A stretch of DNA of 11,110 nt, from assembly GCA_003990745.1 (NCBI GenBank), contig RBNI01006657.1, positions 1 through 11,110 of the forward strand, given 5' to 3'. Shown piece after piece: positions 1 to 6,944 of this stretch (positions are counted from its first letter, which is position 1; every line of letters begins with the position of its first letter). The notes beneath the pieces were generated by a model that saw nothing but the letters and a program-made list of their open reading frames with translations, did no database searches and had not been told where the DNA came from. The translations under genes and the position numbers were made by a program. This DNA comes from Jimgerdemannia flammicorona (taxonomy: Eukaryota > Mucoromycota > Endogonomycetes > Endogonales > Endogonaceae).

Positions 1-83
1 CTGCTTATTGAATGTAAGGTTAATTTGGTGAGCTCTTTTATATAATTCAGCTTGCAAAGGTCACAGTGCTGCCTTTATTTTAC
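1..83 (-). other. Possible intron 3 of the BED/hAT gene, reaching the window edge
   Basis: After the TAG at 86-84 the minus strand has GTAAAA, the same donor type as intron 1. The frame is then poor, and the next plausible acceptor (AAGCAG, preceded by an AT-rich stretch) ends exactly at position 1. That would give 83 nt, close to the other two introns. If so, the hAT coding sequence continues to the left of the window. This is an inference from the splice signals and matching length only. Confidence 0.45.
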
Positions 84-770
84 CTAAAGTGTCTGGCAGA
101 GATTGTCATGCTCCTTTCTATAGGCCTCCAGGATATCTTTGCGAATAGTATCGGCACTTGGCAAATATAAATCATGCTTGAGGAGGCCAAAGATGCTATG
201 CAATTGATCACTCTCGATGGTTGTGAATGGCTGGTCTGTGCACACAATCCAGCGAATGAGCCGATTTCGAAATTCTGCTGAAGAGTATGGCTAAATATTT
301 TTGATTAAACGGCGTTGTTGGTACAGAAATGGTTGGGCAATCGGATAAACGTACCCACCACAGCTTGGATATCGATTTTATTTGTCTCCGTGTTCTTTTT
401 GATTTTGTCAGAGTGCTTGTCTTTTATGTGTCGATTCATGTTCGAGATCGTACCACCAAGCATTTTGAACTTCTGGCTGGTGCAGTTTATGGGGGTGGAT
501 GAAACAATATCATGTGTGTGTCAAACGAGTCAATAGGTGCATCTTAATTTTTTACCTGCAATAATTACAAACAACATCATCTCCTATCTTAGCACAATGT
601 TGCCAGATTTTGGAACAAGGATTGCATAGAAGGTGTGGAGCTATCAGAGATGTTTGACTTGAAGCATCATCGGTACTGTGAACTGTTGAAGACTGATCTG
701 TCGACATGTGTGTTTGCGTGTTTGCATATGCATGTGTGTGTATTGTGTGTGTATTGTATTGTGGACGCAT
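84..770 (-). CDS. BED zinc-finger / hAT-type transposase gene, N-terminal part, spliced
   Basis: Three exons read leftward: 770-556, 476-355 and 277-84. Joined, they give one open frame of 176 codons ending in TAG (86-84). The first Met is at 770; a second in-frame Met at 707 is also possible. Exon 1 ends in a BED-finger start (SKIWQHC, then CNYC), and exon 2 completes it with GGTISNMNRHIKDKH, giving C-x2-C and H-x4-H zinc ligands. BED fingers bind DNA and are typical of hAT transposases and genes derived from them. Exon 3 (FRNRLIRWIV, then DQPFTTIES and LPSADTIRKDIL) matches the segment that follows the finger in hAT transposases. The DDE/RNase H-like catalytic region and dimerisation domain would lie left of the window. 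The TAG sits directly before a good splice donor, so it may be a CAG-to-TAG nonsense change or the true end of a short BED protein. The block keeps many CpGs, unlike its neighbours. Family assignment is firm; whether the gene is intact is open. Confidence 0.8.
278..354 (-). other. Intron 2 of the BED/hAT gene (77 nt)
   Basis: The donor GTACGT and acceptor TTCAG on the minus strand bound 77 nt that contain an in-frame TAA. Removing them links exon 2 to the FRNRLIRWIV motif in frame (phase 1, Ala codon across the junction). The size is close to that of intron 1. Confidence 0.75.
477..555 (-). other. Intron 1 of the BED/hAT gene (79 nt)
   Basis: The donor reads AG/GTAAAA and the acceptor CACCAG on the minus strand. 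Removing it joins the CNYC half of the BED finger to the GGTISNM...H-x4-H half in frame (phase 2, Ser codon formed across the junction). Reading straight through gives a stop and no finger. The restored domain is the evidence for this intron. Confidence 0.8.
704..764. repeat. TG-rich simple sequence
   Basis: Imperfect TG/TGTATTG runs. On the minus strand they overlap the first codons of the BED/hAT gene and give the His/Thr-rich, low-information start of that frame. This is a reason to prefer the internal Met at 707 as the start. Confidence 0.6.
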
Positions 771-785
771 CTAGCATATGAGTCA

Positions 786-1040
786 TGTGGAGGATTTGGA
801 TTGGAGGATTCGGTTGAAGGATTCGGATTCAGATTCAGATTGGAGGATTCGAATTGGAGGATTTGAATTGGAGGATTTGAATTGGAGGATTCGGATTGAG
901 TGATTCAGATTGAGTGATTCAGATTGAGTGATTTGGATTGAGTGATTCGGATTGAGTGATTCAGATTGGGGTGGTTCGGATGGGTGATTCGGATGGGGTG
1001 ATTTGGATGGGGCGATTCGGATTAATCTGAGTTGATTTGG
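786..1040. repeat. 14-bp tandem repeat, about 18 copies, three ordered subtypes
   Basis: Period 14 is clear. Left units are like GAATTGGAGGATTT, middle units like GATTGAGTGATTCA, and right units like GATGGGGTGATTTG, so subtypes run in order along the array. The most variable site alternates CG, TG and CA, which is what CpG deamination on either strand gives. Related words (GATTCGAATT, CCGGATTTG) continue to about 1110. The array separates the hAT gene from the gypsy pol and stands where a gag gene would be expected. Confidence 0.85.
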
Positions 1041-1129
1041 ATGGCTTCGGATTTGAGATTCGGATCAAACCATCATGTGATGAATTGAATCCGGATTTGA
1101 TTCGAATTGACTCATTTGGAGTACTACTC

Positions 1130-1561
1130 ATGAAGGCCCACCCAACCGATGCTGGATATGACCTCTACAGCAGTCAAGACCTCACCATTCCATCAAGCAC
1201 TAATGCTATAGTACGAACAGGAATTACAATGCAAGCTCCTAAAGGAACATATATCCACCTTACTGAGCGAAGCAGCCTAGCCAAAGAGTTCAACATTGGG
1301 CTAGGAGGTGGAGTAGTTGATTAAGAATTTACTAGCGAAATCTAGGTCATCTTGCGAAATTTTGGAGACACATCATTTGAAGTCAAAACAGGCTAAAGGA
1401 TTGCCTAAGCAATCATTGAAGAAATCTGTCAAGATCTCACCATTGAAGAAGTCCCTGAACTCTCTCAGACAGACCGTGGCAAGAAAGGGTTTGGATCTAC
1501 CAACAAATCTCTCAGTCAAAAGGTCACTACCATAAAGGAAGATGATGAAAACTGGTATTAG
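1130..1561 (+). pseudogene. dUTPase domain at the N-terminal side of the gypsy pol
   Basis: Trimeric dUTPases hydrolyse dUTP to dUMP and pyrophosphate, keeping uracil out of new DNA. All five family motifs appear in order in one frame: DAGYDLYS (motif 1), ERSSLA (motif 2, Ser kept), GGGVVD...EFTSEI (motif 3, catalytic Asp kept but the usual uracil-selecting Tyr is Phe), G.RIA.AII (motif 4) and RGKKGFGST (motif 5). In-frame stops lie at 1322, 1343, 1394, 1406 and 1559; most could come from Gln codons. The frame runs on without a shift into the protease, so the domain was part of one polyprotein. The start is uncertain; the Met at 1130 directly precedes the family similarity. Retroviruses of the betaretrovirus type also place dUTPase before protease. 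Assignment is strong; the copy is inactive. Confidence 0.88.
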
Positions 1562-2254
1562 AGAATTGTAGATAGTTATGTACCATGTGGACAATGCCCT
1601 CATTCTATTCAAATGTACTATATAGAACATGTTGGTGAATGCCATACATACCTCTCCAAAGTTTTCAAAATTCAATCTGAGAAGCATCAAGCTCAACAGA
1701 CTGAGAAACCCAAACAAGACAACCCTTCTTGTGAAGAATGGGGAGAAACTGAATTTGAGGAGACTAACAGCAATTGGAACAATAATAATGAGGATGAAGA
1801 GCTCAATACTATCAAGAAGGAGGACAGTTGCATCAAGTTCACAGGCCAAGTCCACAGACAGAATGTCAATGTCTTGCTTGAAAGTAGTGCTACTGGAAAC
1901 TATATCAGCACCAAGACTGCCAAGAGAATTGGAGCCCAAAGCAGACCTACTACTGAGAAAAGAAGTGTTACCTTTGGTGATGGTAAAACTGTACCACTGA
2001 CCAAGATCTGTGAAGATCTCTTGCTCAAGATTGGCAAATATTAAGAGAAGTTGGACTTCAGTATTGTAAACCTCCCAGAACAAGATATTATCTTAGGAAA
2101 AGCCTGGTTGACCCAGCACAACCCAGACATCAACTGGAGAACCAATGAGGTTAATCTGACCCATGAAGGTAGAAAGATCACTCTGACACCCCAGGAAGGT
2201 ACCAACTACCAGAGAATCGAAATCATCTCTGCCATTCAAATGAAGAGACTCTCG
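1562..2254 (+). pseudogene. Linker with Cys/His cluster plus retropepsin-type aspartic protease
   Basis: This continues the dUTPase frame. About residues 10-30 hold a Cys/His cluster (C-x2-C-x10-H-x3-C, near 1588-1644), followed by an acidic, Asn-rich linker. The protease begins near 1825 (CIKFTGQV) and carries LLESSATGNYIS, the family's active-site loop; the catalytic Asp is Glu here (1880-1882) and the following Gly is Ser. The C-terminal half has DIILGKAWL and NPDINW, matching the usual ILG-x-x-WL and NP-x-I-x-W pair. A TAA at 2042 interrupts it. The protease would cut the polyprotein into its enzymes. The frame is lost at the A8 run at 2255. Confidence 0.85.
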
Positions 2255-2262
2255 AAAAAAAA
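2255..2262 (+). other. A8 run where the pol frame shifts
   Basis: The protease reads in one frame up to this run. The reverse transcriptase reads in the frame one base further on, with recognisable sequence ([21 protein letters not shown]) starting within about 30 bases. The simplest reading is a one-base gain in the homopolymer. A programmed shift is possible but there is no stop-and-structure support for it. Confidence 0.6.
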
Positions 2263-2282
2263 GAAACACCTACTTCATCTGT

Positions 2283-3257
2283 ATGATACAAGAAGTCACT
2301 GAAGCTACAAGTAGCCCAATCCCAACAGAAGCTCAAGAACTGTTTGAAGAATTTCAAGATGTATTCCAAGACCCCCAAGGACTCCCACCTAAGCGCCAAA
2401 TCCAACATGGAATTGACCTCATTCCAGGATCTGAACCCCTATATAAGAGTATCTACCAACTGGCCCAACCTGAACTCAAGACTATTAAGGATGAGTTGAC
2501 CAAATTACTGGCCCAAGAATACATTGAACCCAGCTGCTCTCCATTTGGAGCACCTATTCTATTTGTCAAGAAGAAGGATGGCTCTCTGCGAATGTGTATT
2601 AACTACAGAGCCCTCAATAAGATCACCATCAAGAACTGGTATACCTTGTCTAAGATTGACAAGTTGCTATACCAAATCTTCAAGGCTAAGACCTTTTCTC
2701 TACTGGACTTGTGAAATGGCTACCACCAAATTCTCATTGATGAGAAGGACATTGAGAAGACAGCTTTCCAAACATGGTTTGGACACTACCAGTTCCAAGT
2801 AATGCCTTTGGGTTTGACCAATACACCAGCAACATTCCAGTATCTGATAAATGATATCTTTGGACCACTCCTCAACATCTGTGTCCTTGTGTATATTGAT
2901 GATATACTAATCTACAGCAAAATAGTAGAGCTATATTACACCCATCTCAGACAAGTACTGACCTTTCTGCGAGAACACCAGCTCTATGCCAAGATGAGCA
3001 AGTGTAGATTCTATCAAGACTAGATCAAGTACCTAGAACACATCATCTCTACTGAAGGTATCAATGTGGACCCCCAAAAGGTATCAGCCCTTAAGGATAT
3101 CCCTATCCCCATTACTCTCAAGCTACTCCAGCACTTTCTGGGTATTGTCGGTTATTACCAAAGGTTTATCCAAGGATACTCTGCTATTGCAGCTCTATTG
3201 ACCAGCCTGGCCTGCAAAGGAGTGAACATCAAAGCTGAATAGACCCTTGAATACATC
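2283..3257 (+). pseudogene. Ty3/gypsy reverse transcriptase and RT-RNase H connection
   Basis: Copies the element RNA into DNA. The motifs appear in order: [35 protein letters not shown] (first catalytic Asp), MPLGLTNTPATFQ, VYIDDILIYSK (catalytic Asp pair, YIDD at 2892-2903), and GIVGYYQRFIQGYS in the connection. Catalytic Asp residues are still present. Stops interrupt at 2712 (TGA), 3021 (TAG) and 3240 (TAG). From their positions in the family they fit former Arg/Lys, Gln and Trp codons. One frame holds through the whole domain and on into RNase H. The tryptophan in the KNWY motif and Leu in MPLG are unusual but are single changes from the usual residues. Confidence 0.95.
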
Positions 3258-3700
3258 TTGACTATGGACCATCTCAAGAGACTCCTTACTGAGACCCCAG
3301 TGCTAATTGCACCTGACCCTACCAGACTATTCACCCTGACCACAGATGCCTCTGACATTGCTATTGGAGTAGTGCTTAGCCAAGAAGACTGTCCAGTGGC
3401 CTACCTTTCCCAGAAGCTCAAGCTAGCTGAGACCCGGTATACCACCCATGAGAAGGAACTCCTGGCCATTGTTACTGCACTCTAGGAATGGTGTCATTTC
3501 CTCCTAGGACAACCATTTGTGGCCTATACTAATCAATATGCCCTGTGGTATATTCATACACAGCCCATGCTGACCCACAGACAAGCCTACTGGATAGAAA
3601 TCATTACCAACTTTGATATGGAAATCAAGTATATCCCAGGCAAAACCAATTATGTGGCTGATGGTTTCTCCAGGTACATGGAAGATGAACTTATCTTCAT
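3258..3700 (+). pseudogene. Ty3/gypsy RNase H domain
   Basis: Removes RNA from the RNA-DNA hybrid made by the reverse transcriptase. In frame with RT. Visible are TTDASDIAIG (first catalytic Asp), THEKELLAIV (catalytic Glu), a TAG at 3483, then YTNQYALWYI, where the Asp expected after YT is Asn (3531-3533, a G-to-A type change). DMEIKYIPGKTN and VADGFSR close the domain as in other gypsy elements. Loss of the third acidic residue alone would inactivate it. Confidence 0.92.
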
Positions 3701-4586
3701 GGTCGAGGTAATTGGAGACCTCACCCAGATGATCAAGGATGGCTATCAGCAAGACAGCCCCCTGATGAAATTCCTTCAATTCTGCCAAGACCCAGAGGCT
3801 GAGGTCCCAGAACCCATGAGGCAAATGGCCAAGAGATTCACTTACCATAATGGACTTATCTACAGGGACTATGACAGAGTGATTGTACCCAACAATGATT
3901 CTCTGTGACTCAAGATCATGCAGGAACTCTATGATACTTCTGCAGTAGGACACTTTGGTTTCTAAAAGACCTACAACCTCCTCTCAAGAGAGTTCTACTG
4001 GCCAAAGATGACCAAGGACATCAAAGACTTTATGGCCTCATGTAAGATATGACAAAGGTAACAAGCTACCAGCAGGACTCCTGCAACCCTTGCCTATCCT
4101 GAGCCACAACTGAGATCAGATTGCAATGGACTTCATTGTCCAACTCTCCAAGACCAAGGCAGGATGGGATGCCATTGTGGTATTCATGGACCACCAAAGT
4201 AAACAAGCCCATTTTGTACCCACCAAGATCACCACTACAGTACCAGAGATTGCTGAGATTTTTCTCAATCAAGTATTCAGGCTATATAGTACACCCAGTA
4301 CTATTGTATCTGACTGAGATGTCAAATTCACAAGCAACTTCTAGAAGGCATTCTTCTCCCTCCATGGAACCAAGCTGAAGTTCTCTACTGCCTACTACCC
4401 TCAGACTGATGGTCAAACTGAGCAAACCAATAGGACTCTCAAACAGATGCTTAGTATCTTCTGCTATTACAAGCAAAATGATTAGAATAAGTACCTTGCC
4501 CATGCTGAGTTTGCCTACAATAACAGTCAACAAACCTCTATAAAGAAGACTCCTTTTTTCCTGAACTATGATCAACACCCAAGAGA
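3701..4586 (+). pseudogene. Ty3/gypsy integrase, zinc-binding and catalytic core; C-terminal end missing
   Basis: Inserts the cDNA into the host genome. The N-terminal zinc region has QELYDTSAVGHFGF.KTY and FYWPKM, with CKI.QR as its Cys pair; the first zinc His is Tyr (3930-3932) and the second Cys position is a stop. Stops are at 3906, 3963 and 4052, and the frame moves by one base near 4057. The core begins at IAMDFIVQL (Asp at 4129), continues with TIVSD (Asp at 4312-4314) and TDGQTEQTNR (Glu at 4420-4422). The last two are separated by 35 residues, as in DD35E integrases, so the triad survives. Further stops are at 4315 (TGA), 4342 and 4483 (TAG). Similarity ends at FLNYDQHP near 4580, so the C-terminal DNA-binding part, and any chromodomain, is absent. 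Confidence 0.92.
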
Positions 4587-5337
4587 ATGCATGTGAAGCC
4601 CTCCAGGACTACATGGAAACACTCACCCCCCAGCAAAGGAAGGAACTACAGCTCTAAGTATTGGAGTACATAGTGAGCAGAAGGATACTATATATTTTAT
4701 CCAGAAACATATAATACAGAACATTGCAAAAAAGGAATGCCATGGATAACCAACAAGAAGATACCTGAGCAAAGGACAATCTAGCATAGTACAGCAAAAC
4801 GCATTTGAACAACTCCATTTCACACCATCTGTATCATCTCCACTAGATGATGACAGACACTTCATGTAAAACTTAGGAAAGCTGACAATGTTGAAACCAG
4901 TCTAAGTCCATTCATATGACAGATATTGTTACTAGGAATTGTCTCAGATTACAAGAAAAGTCTATTTCTGAGAGGTTTAAACCCCCAGCCATGACAATGG
5001 GAGCCCTCGCCCTAGACAAGGATGGCCAGTCCTCACAAATGTACCAACCAGATAAAAAAAAAGAGGACCAAGACCTATTAACCCTGTGTAACTATAACTA
5101 CAAGTAACGATATCTTTGGAATCAGGATTTTCTCATGTGACCAGTACATGCCCCACTTACAGTAATAGGTCACACATTTTGTTGGAAAGCATGACCAAAG
5201 GAAGTCACACCAGATAGGTGAATAAGTATAAATACCCAAGGCAAGAATACCCCACAACTCTCATCCCCCTCTCCCAACAAAGAAAAGATAAGACAAGAAT
5301 ACCTACTATCCACTGCCAAACTGCCTGCCATAGCTGA
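4587..5337. other. Segment after the integrase break; no recognised gene
   Basis: Similarity to gypsy integrase ends at about 4586. A short stretch in another frame (4595-4660, DYMETLTPQQRKELQL) reads like protein but ends at a TAA after about 25 codons, and I do not recognise it. The frame 4916-5107 is open for 63 codons without family motifs. The remainder has many stops in every frame. A TATAAATA box at 5227-5234 lies about 110 bases before the unknown frame that starts near 5338. Confidence 0.5.
5087..5279 (+). repeat. Possible second, diverged LTR-like segment (tentative)
   Basis: It starts TGTAAC and ends CCCAACA, matching the ends of the LTR at 6141-6313 (TGTAAT...CCCAACA). Both carry TATAAATA and the word TCATGTGAC, and the lengths are similar (193 and 173 bases). 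The rest does not align by eye, so they cannot be a recent LTR pair. An adenine/guanine-rich run lies about 20 bases upstream. It could equally be a plain promoter region with chance end similarity. Confidence 0.25.
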
Positions 5338-6129
5338 CCCCTCCCAAGTCAGGTTGACCGCCTCTTTGGATATATCTAGGTTGCTATCCAGGAAAGGAAC
5401 CACCACTCAGAGGCCCTTAACCTCTCCAGCTCAGACCTAAGACAGTATATCCTTGACCACCATAAACTTATTGAAAGGGCCTATCTTACCACCAGCCACC
5501 TAGAGATCTGGCATGAATATGAAATTGGCCATCAACTCCTCCAATGGGCAAAGGACCTACCCACTGACCAGGTCTCTGACTGGACCCACTTGGACAGGCA
5601 TGAACAAAGACTTGTCAAGAAGGTTTATCAAATTATGCACCATGCACCCTTTGCGATCCCCAACCTCAACTATATATAACTGAAGGACTTTCAGAACTTC
5701 TTCTTCCTCAAGGTTGATGCCCTAGAAACCAAGGTCACCCAAGAAGCCAACTCCTAGATTGCCCTCAAGTCTACTGACATCGAGCCTCACTGGAGCTCCC
5801 TCCTGAATGATAACCCAGACCAATGACTCCAAGGCCTCTCTGACCTTTTTGAAAGACCACCTATCTGAATGGATATTTTCAGGCATAAGGATCAAGAACC
5901 CTACTTGGATGGCCCCAACCACATCAGATGAAGAACCCCTATACCAGCACCTATCCCAATGCAAGAACCATTTGCAGACCTCATTAATTTCTCCATTCTG
6001 AACAGCGAGCCATCAGCAACCACCCCACCCCCTGCTACTGAAGAAGATGCCAACAACCCTGAGGAGGATTCTCCACCTTTCTCTCCCCTGGTTCTTAATT
6101 TTCAAATCAACAAGGATATTGATTTCTAA
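5338..6129 (+). pseudogene. Unknown reading frame directly before the 3' LTR
   Basis: One frame of 264 codons without any shift, broken by stops at 5377, 5677, 5755, 5824, 5866 and 5929 and ending in TAA at 6127-6129. Between the stops the protein looks real: a helical, charged N-terminal half (LRQYILDHHKLIERAY, EIWHEYEIGHQLLQWAKDL, HEQRLVKKVYQIMHH), then a Pro/acidic C-terminal tail (TPPPATEEDANNPEEDSPP). I do not recognise the family. The final stop lies immediately before the purine tract and LTR, which ties the frame to that element. Candidates are a gag-type structural protein left after loss of pol, or an extra protein in the position where some gypsy elements carry a third gene. No signal peptide or membrane helix is seen, which argues against an envelope protein. 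The stops fit former Gln and Arg codons. Confidence 0.6.
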
Positions 6130-6140
6130 GGTGGAAAGGA
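6130..6140 (+). promoter_or_regulatory. Polypurine tract (plus-strand primer)
   Basis: GGTGGAAAGGA with one T lies between the TAA of the preceding frame and the TGT of the LTR. This is the position of the RNA primer for plus-strand synthesis in LTR retrotransposons, and it makes 6141-6313 a 3' rather than a 5' LTR. Confidence 0.7.
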
Positions 6141-6313
6141 TGTAATAGAATGAATGAGCAAGTGAACAGATAGGACATGATGAGACGAGTGATCATGTGA
6201 CTCAGCGGTGATGACATCATCATACGATCGAGCACAACATATAAATAGTGAGTGATGAATAAATAAACAATATGAAAATGACATGAAAAATGATATCCAG
6301 CTTATCCCCAACA
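6141..6313 (+). repeat. 3' LTR, 173 bp, TGT...ACA
   Basis: It begins TGTAATAG after the purine tract and ends CCCCAACA. Inside, in order, are TGACTCA (6198-6204, the Gcn4/AP-1 type bZIP site), TGACATCA (6212-6219, one base from the CRE consensus), TATAAATA (6240-6247), and overlapping AATAAA signals (6258-6263 and 6262-6267). That is a complete compact promoter plus polyadenylation unit. Four CpGs survive between 6186 and 6229, although flanking kilobases have almost none. No matching 5' LTR is visible in the window, and the five bases on each side (AAGGA, ATCAG) do not match, so this is not a simple solo LTR with a target duplication. Confidence 0.72.
6240..6247 (+). promoter_or_regulatory. 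LTR TATA box
   Basis: TATAAATA, 99 bases into the LTR and 18 bases ahead of the AATAAA signals, as expected for a short U3-R-U5 arrangement. Confidence 0.6.
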
Positions 6314-6944
6314 ATCAGCACCACAGCAACAGTTACCATAGTAGCTGATCATTGCCTAGTAATTGAGGTCCTGATCACAAAGTTATTTTTGCCAAAAACC
6401 ACCTGACAAAGGTCATGATCACAAACCTCACTATAGTTACCAAATTAGTCACTCATACTTAGTCAGAAATCACAGACCAACTTGTATAAATACCCCCCAG
6501 TTTCCATCCAAAATAAAGTAGTTTTAGTTCAGTCCTTGATATAAGAATCAAGTTCCCCCCACATACACACATTCCCCTGAGTCTGAGTAATGATACCTAA
6601 GTAACTCTAGTGTTTCTGACTAAACTCCAGAAGCCTAGCTAACTTCTGCCAGAACTGAGACCAGTATATAAATTCCCAAAGACTTAAGTAAACCCATTGA
6701 ACCTAAATTCCAAGGTGAATTCAGCAAAGAACAAGATCTTTGAAATAGAAGGCAAACTAGAGAAAGACCTTTAAAACAGAAGGCACTACCGCTACAACTA
6801 CTTACAAGTGAGTGCTTCCTCAAACTGAAGGCTTCTTGGTATATATTGTGTACTAAGTCCCTAAGTAATAGTCCACTTCCCTAATTATCCAAAGGATAAG
6901 AGAGGGGTAGAAGTGAGAGTTATTATACTGCCCCTACCCCAATA
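6314..6944. other. Non-coding stretch between the gypsy LTR and the LINE
   Basis: No frame here shows recognisable protein. A TATAAATACCC at 6485 followed by AATAAA at 6512-6517 resembles another LTR promoter/polyadenylation unit, possibly ending ACA near 6563, but I could not fix its ends. TATATAAA occurs again near 6665. Repeated words (GATCACAAA at 6373 and 6416; AGTTACCA at 6330 and 6435) suggest old internal duplication. Only one CpG is present. Confidence 0.45.
6735..6785. repeat. Short direct duplication, period 31 bp
   Basis: GATCTTTGAAATAGAAGGCA at 6735-6754 recurs as GACCTTTAAAACAGAAGGCA at 6766-6785, with three transition differences in 20 bases. Confidence 0.65.

Larger units (their letters stand above)
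1110..4590 (+). mobile_element. Decayed Ty3/gypsy retrotransposon, internal pol region
   Basis: Domain order is dUTPase, aspartic protease, reverse transcriptase, RNase H, integrase. RNase H followed by integrase after RT is the Ty3/gypsy order, not Ty1/copia. No gag is seen to the left, where pol abuts the 14-bp repeat. Integrase stops near 4586, before the usual C-terminal region. One frame covers 1037-2254, a second about 2263-4057 and a third about 4059-4586, with many stops that fit C-to-T or G-to-A change. The element cannot encode active protein. Confidence 0.9.

Noticed and set aside
841..870. tRNA B-box-like GGATTCGAATTGG inside the tandem repeat
   Set aside because: It recurs as part of the 14-bp unit, and there is no A box, acceptor pairing or cloverleaf around it.
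786..1110. CRISPR array or telomere repeat
   Set aside because: Units are contiguous 14-mers without spacers, and the sequence is not a telomere motif.
1373..2083. 236-codon minus-strand open frame opposite the dUTPase/protease
   Set aside because: It is the complement of a clear dUTPase-protease frame on the plus strand; its hydrophobic translation shows no family motif.
2251..2266. Programmed ribosomal frameshift site at the A8 run
   Set aside because: The shift is explained by a one-base gain in a homopolymer in an already broken element; no overlapping frames or clear downstream structure support a programmed event.
3504..3953. 149-codon minus-strand frame
   Set aside because: It lies opposite the conserved RNase H and integrase frame and has no recognisable content.
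1322..6129. Stop-codon reassignment (TAG/TAA read as Gln) to explain the open frames
   Set aside because: The stops replace Trp and Arg as well as Gln at conserved positions, all three stop codons are involved, and true frameshifts and catalytic losses are also present. Decay explains everything.
5338..6129. Envelope gene in the classic position before the 3' LTR
   Set aside because: No signal peptide, transmembrane helix, fusion peptide or Cys pattern is visible, and the tail is acidic and Pro-rich.
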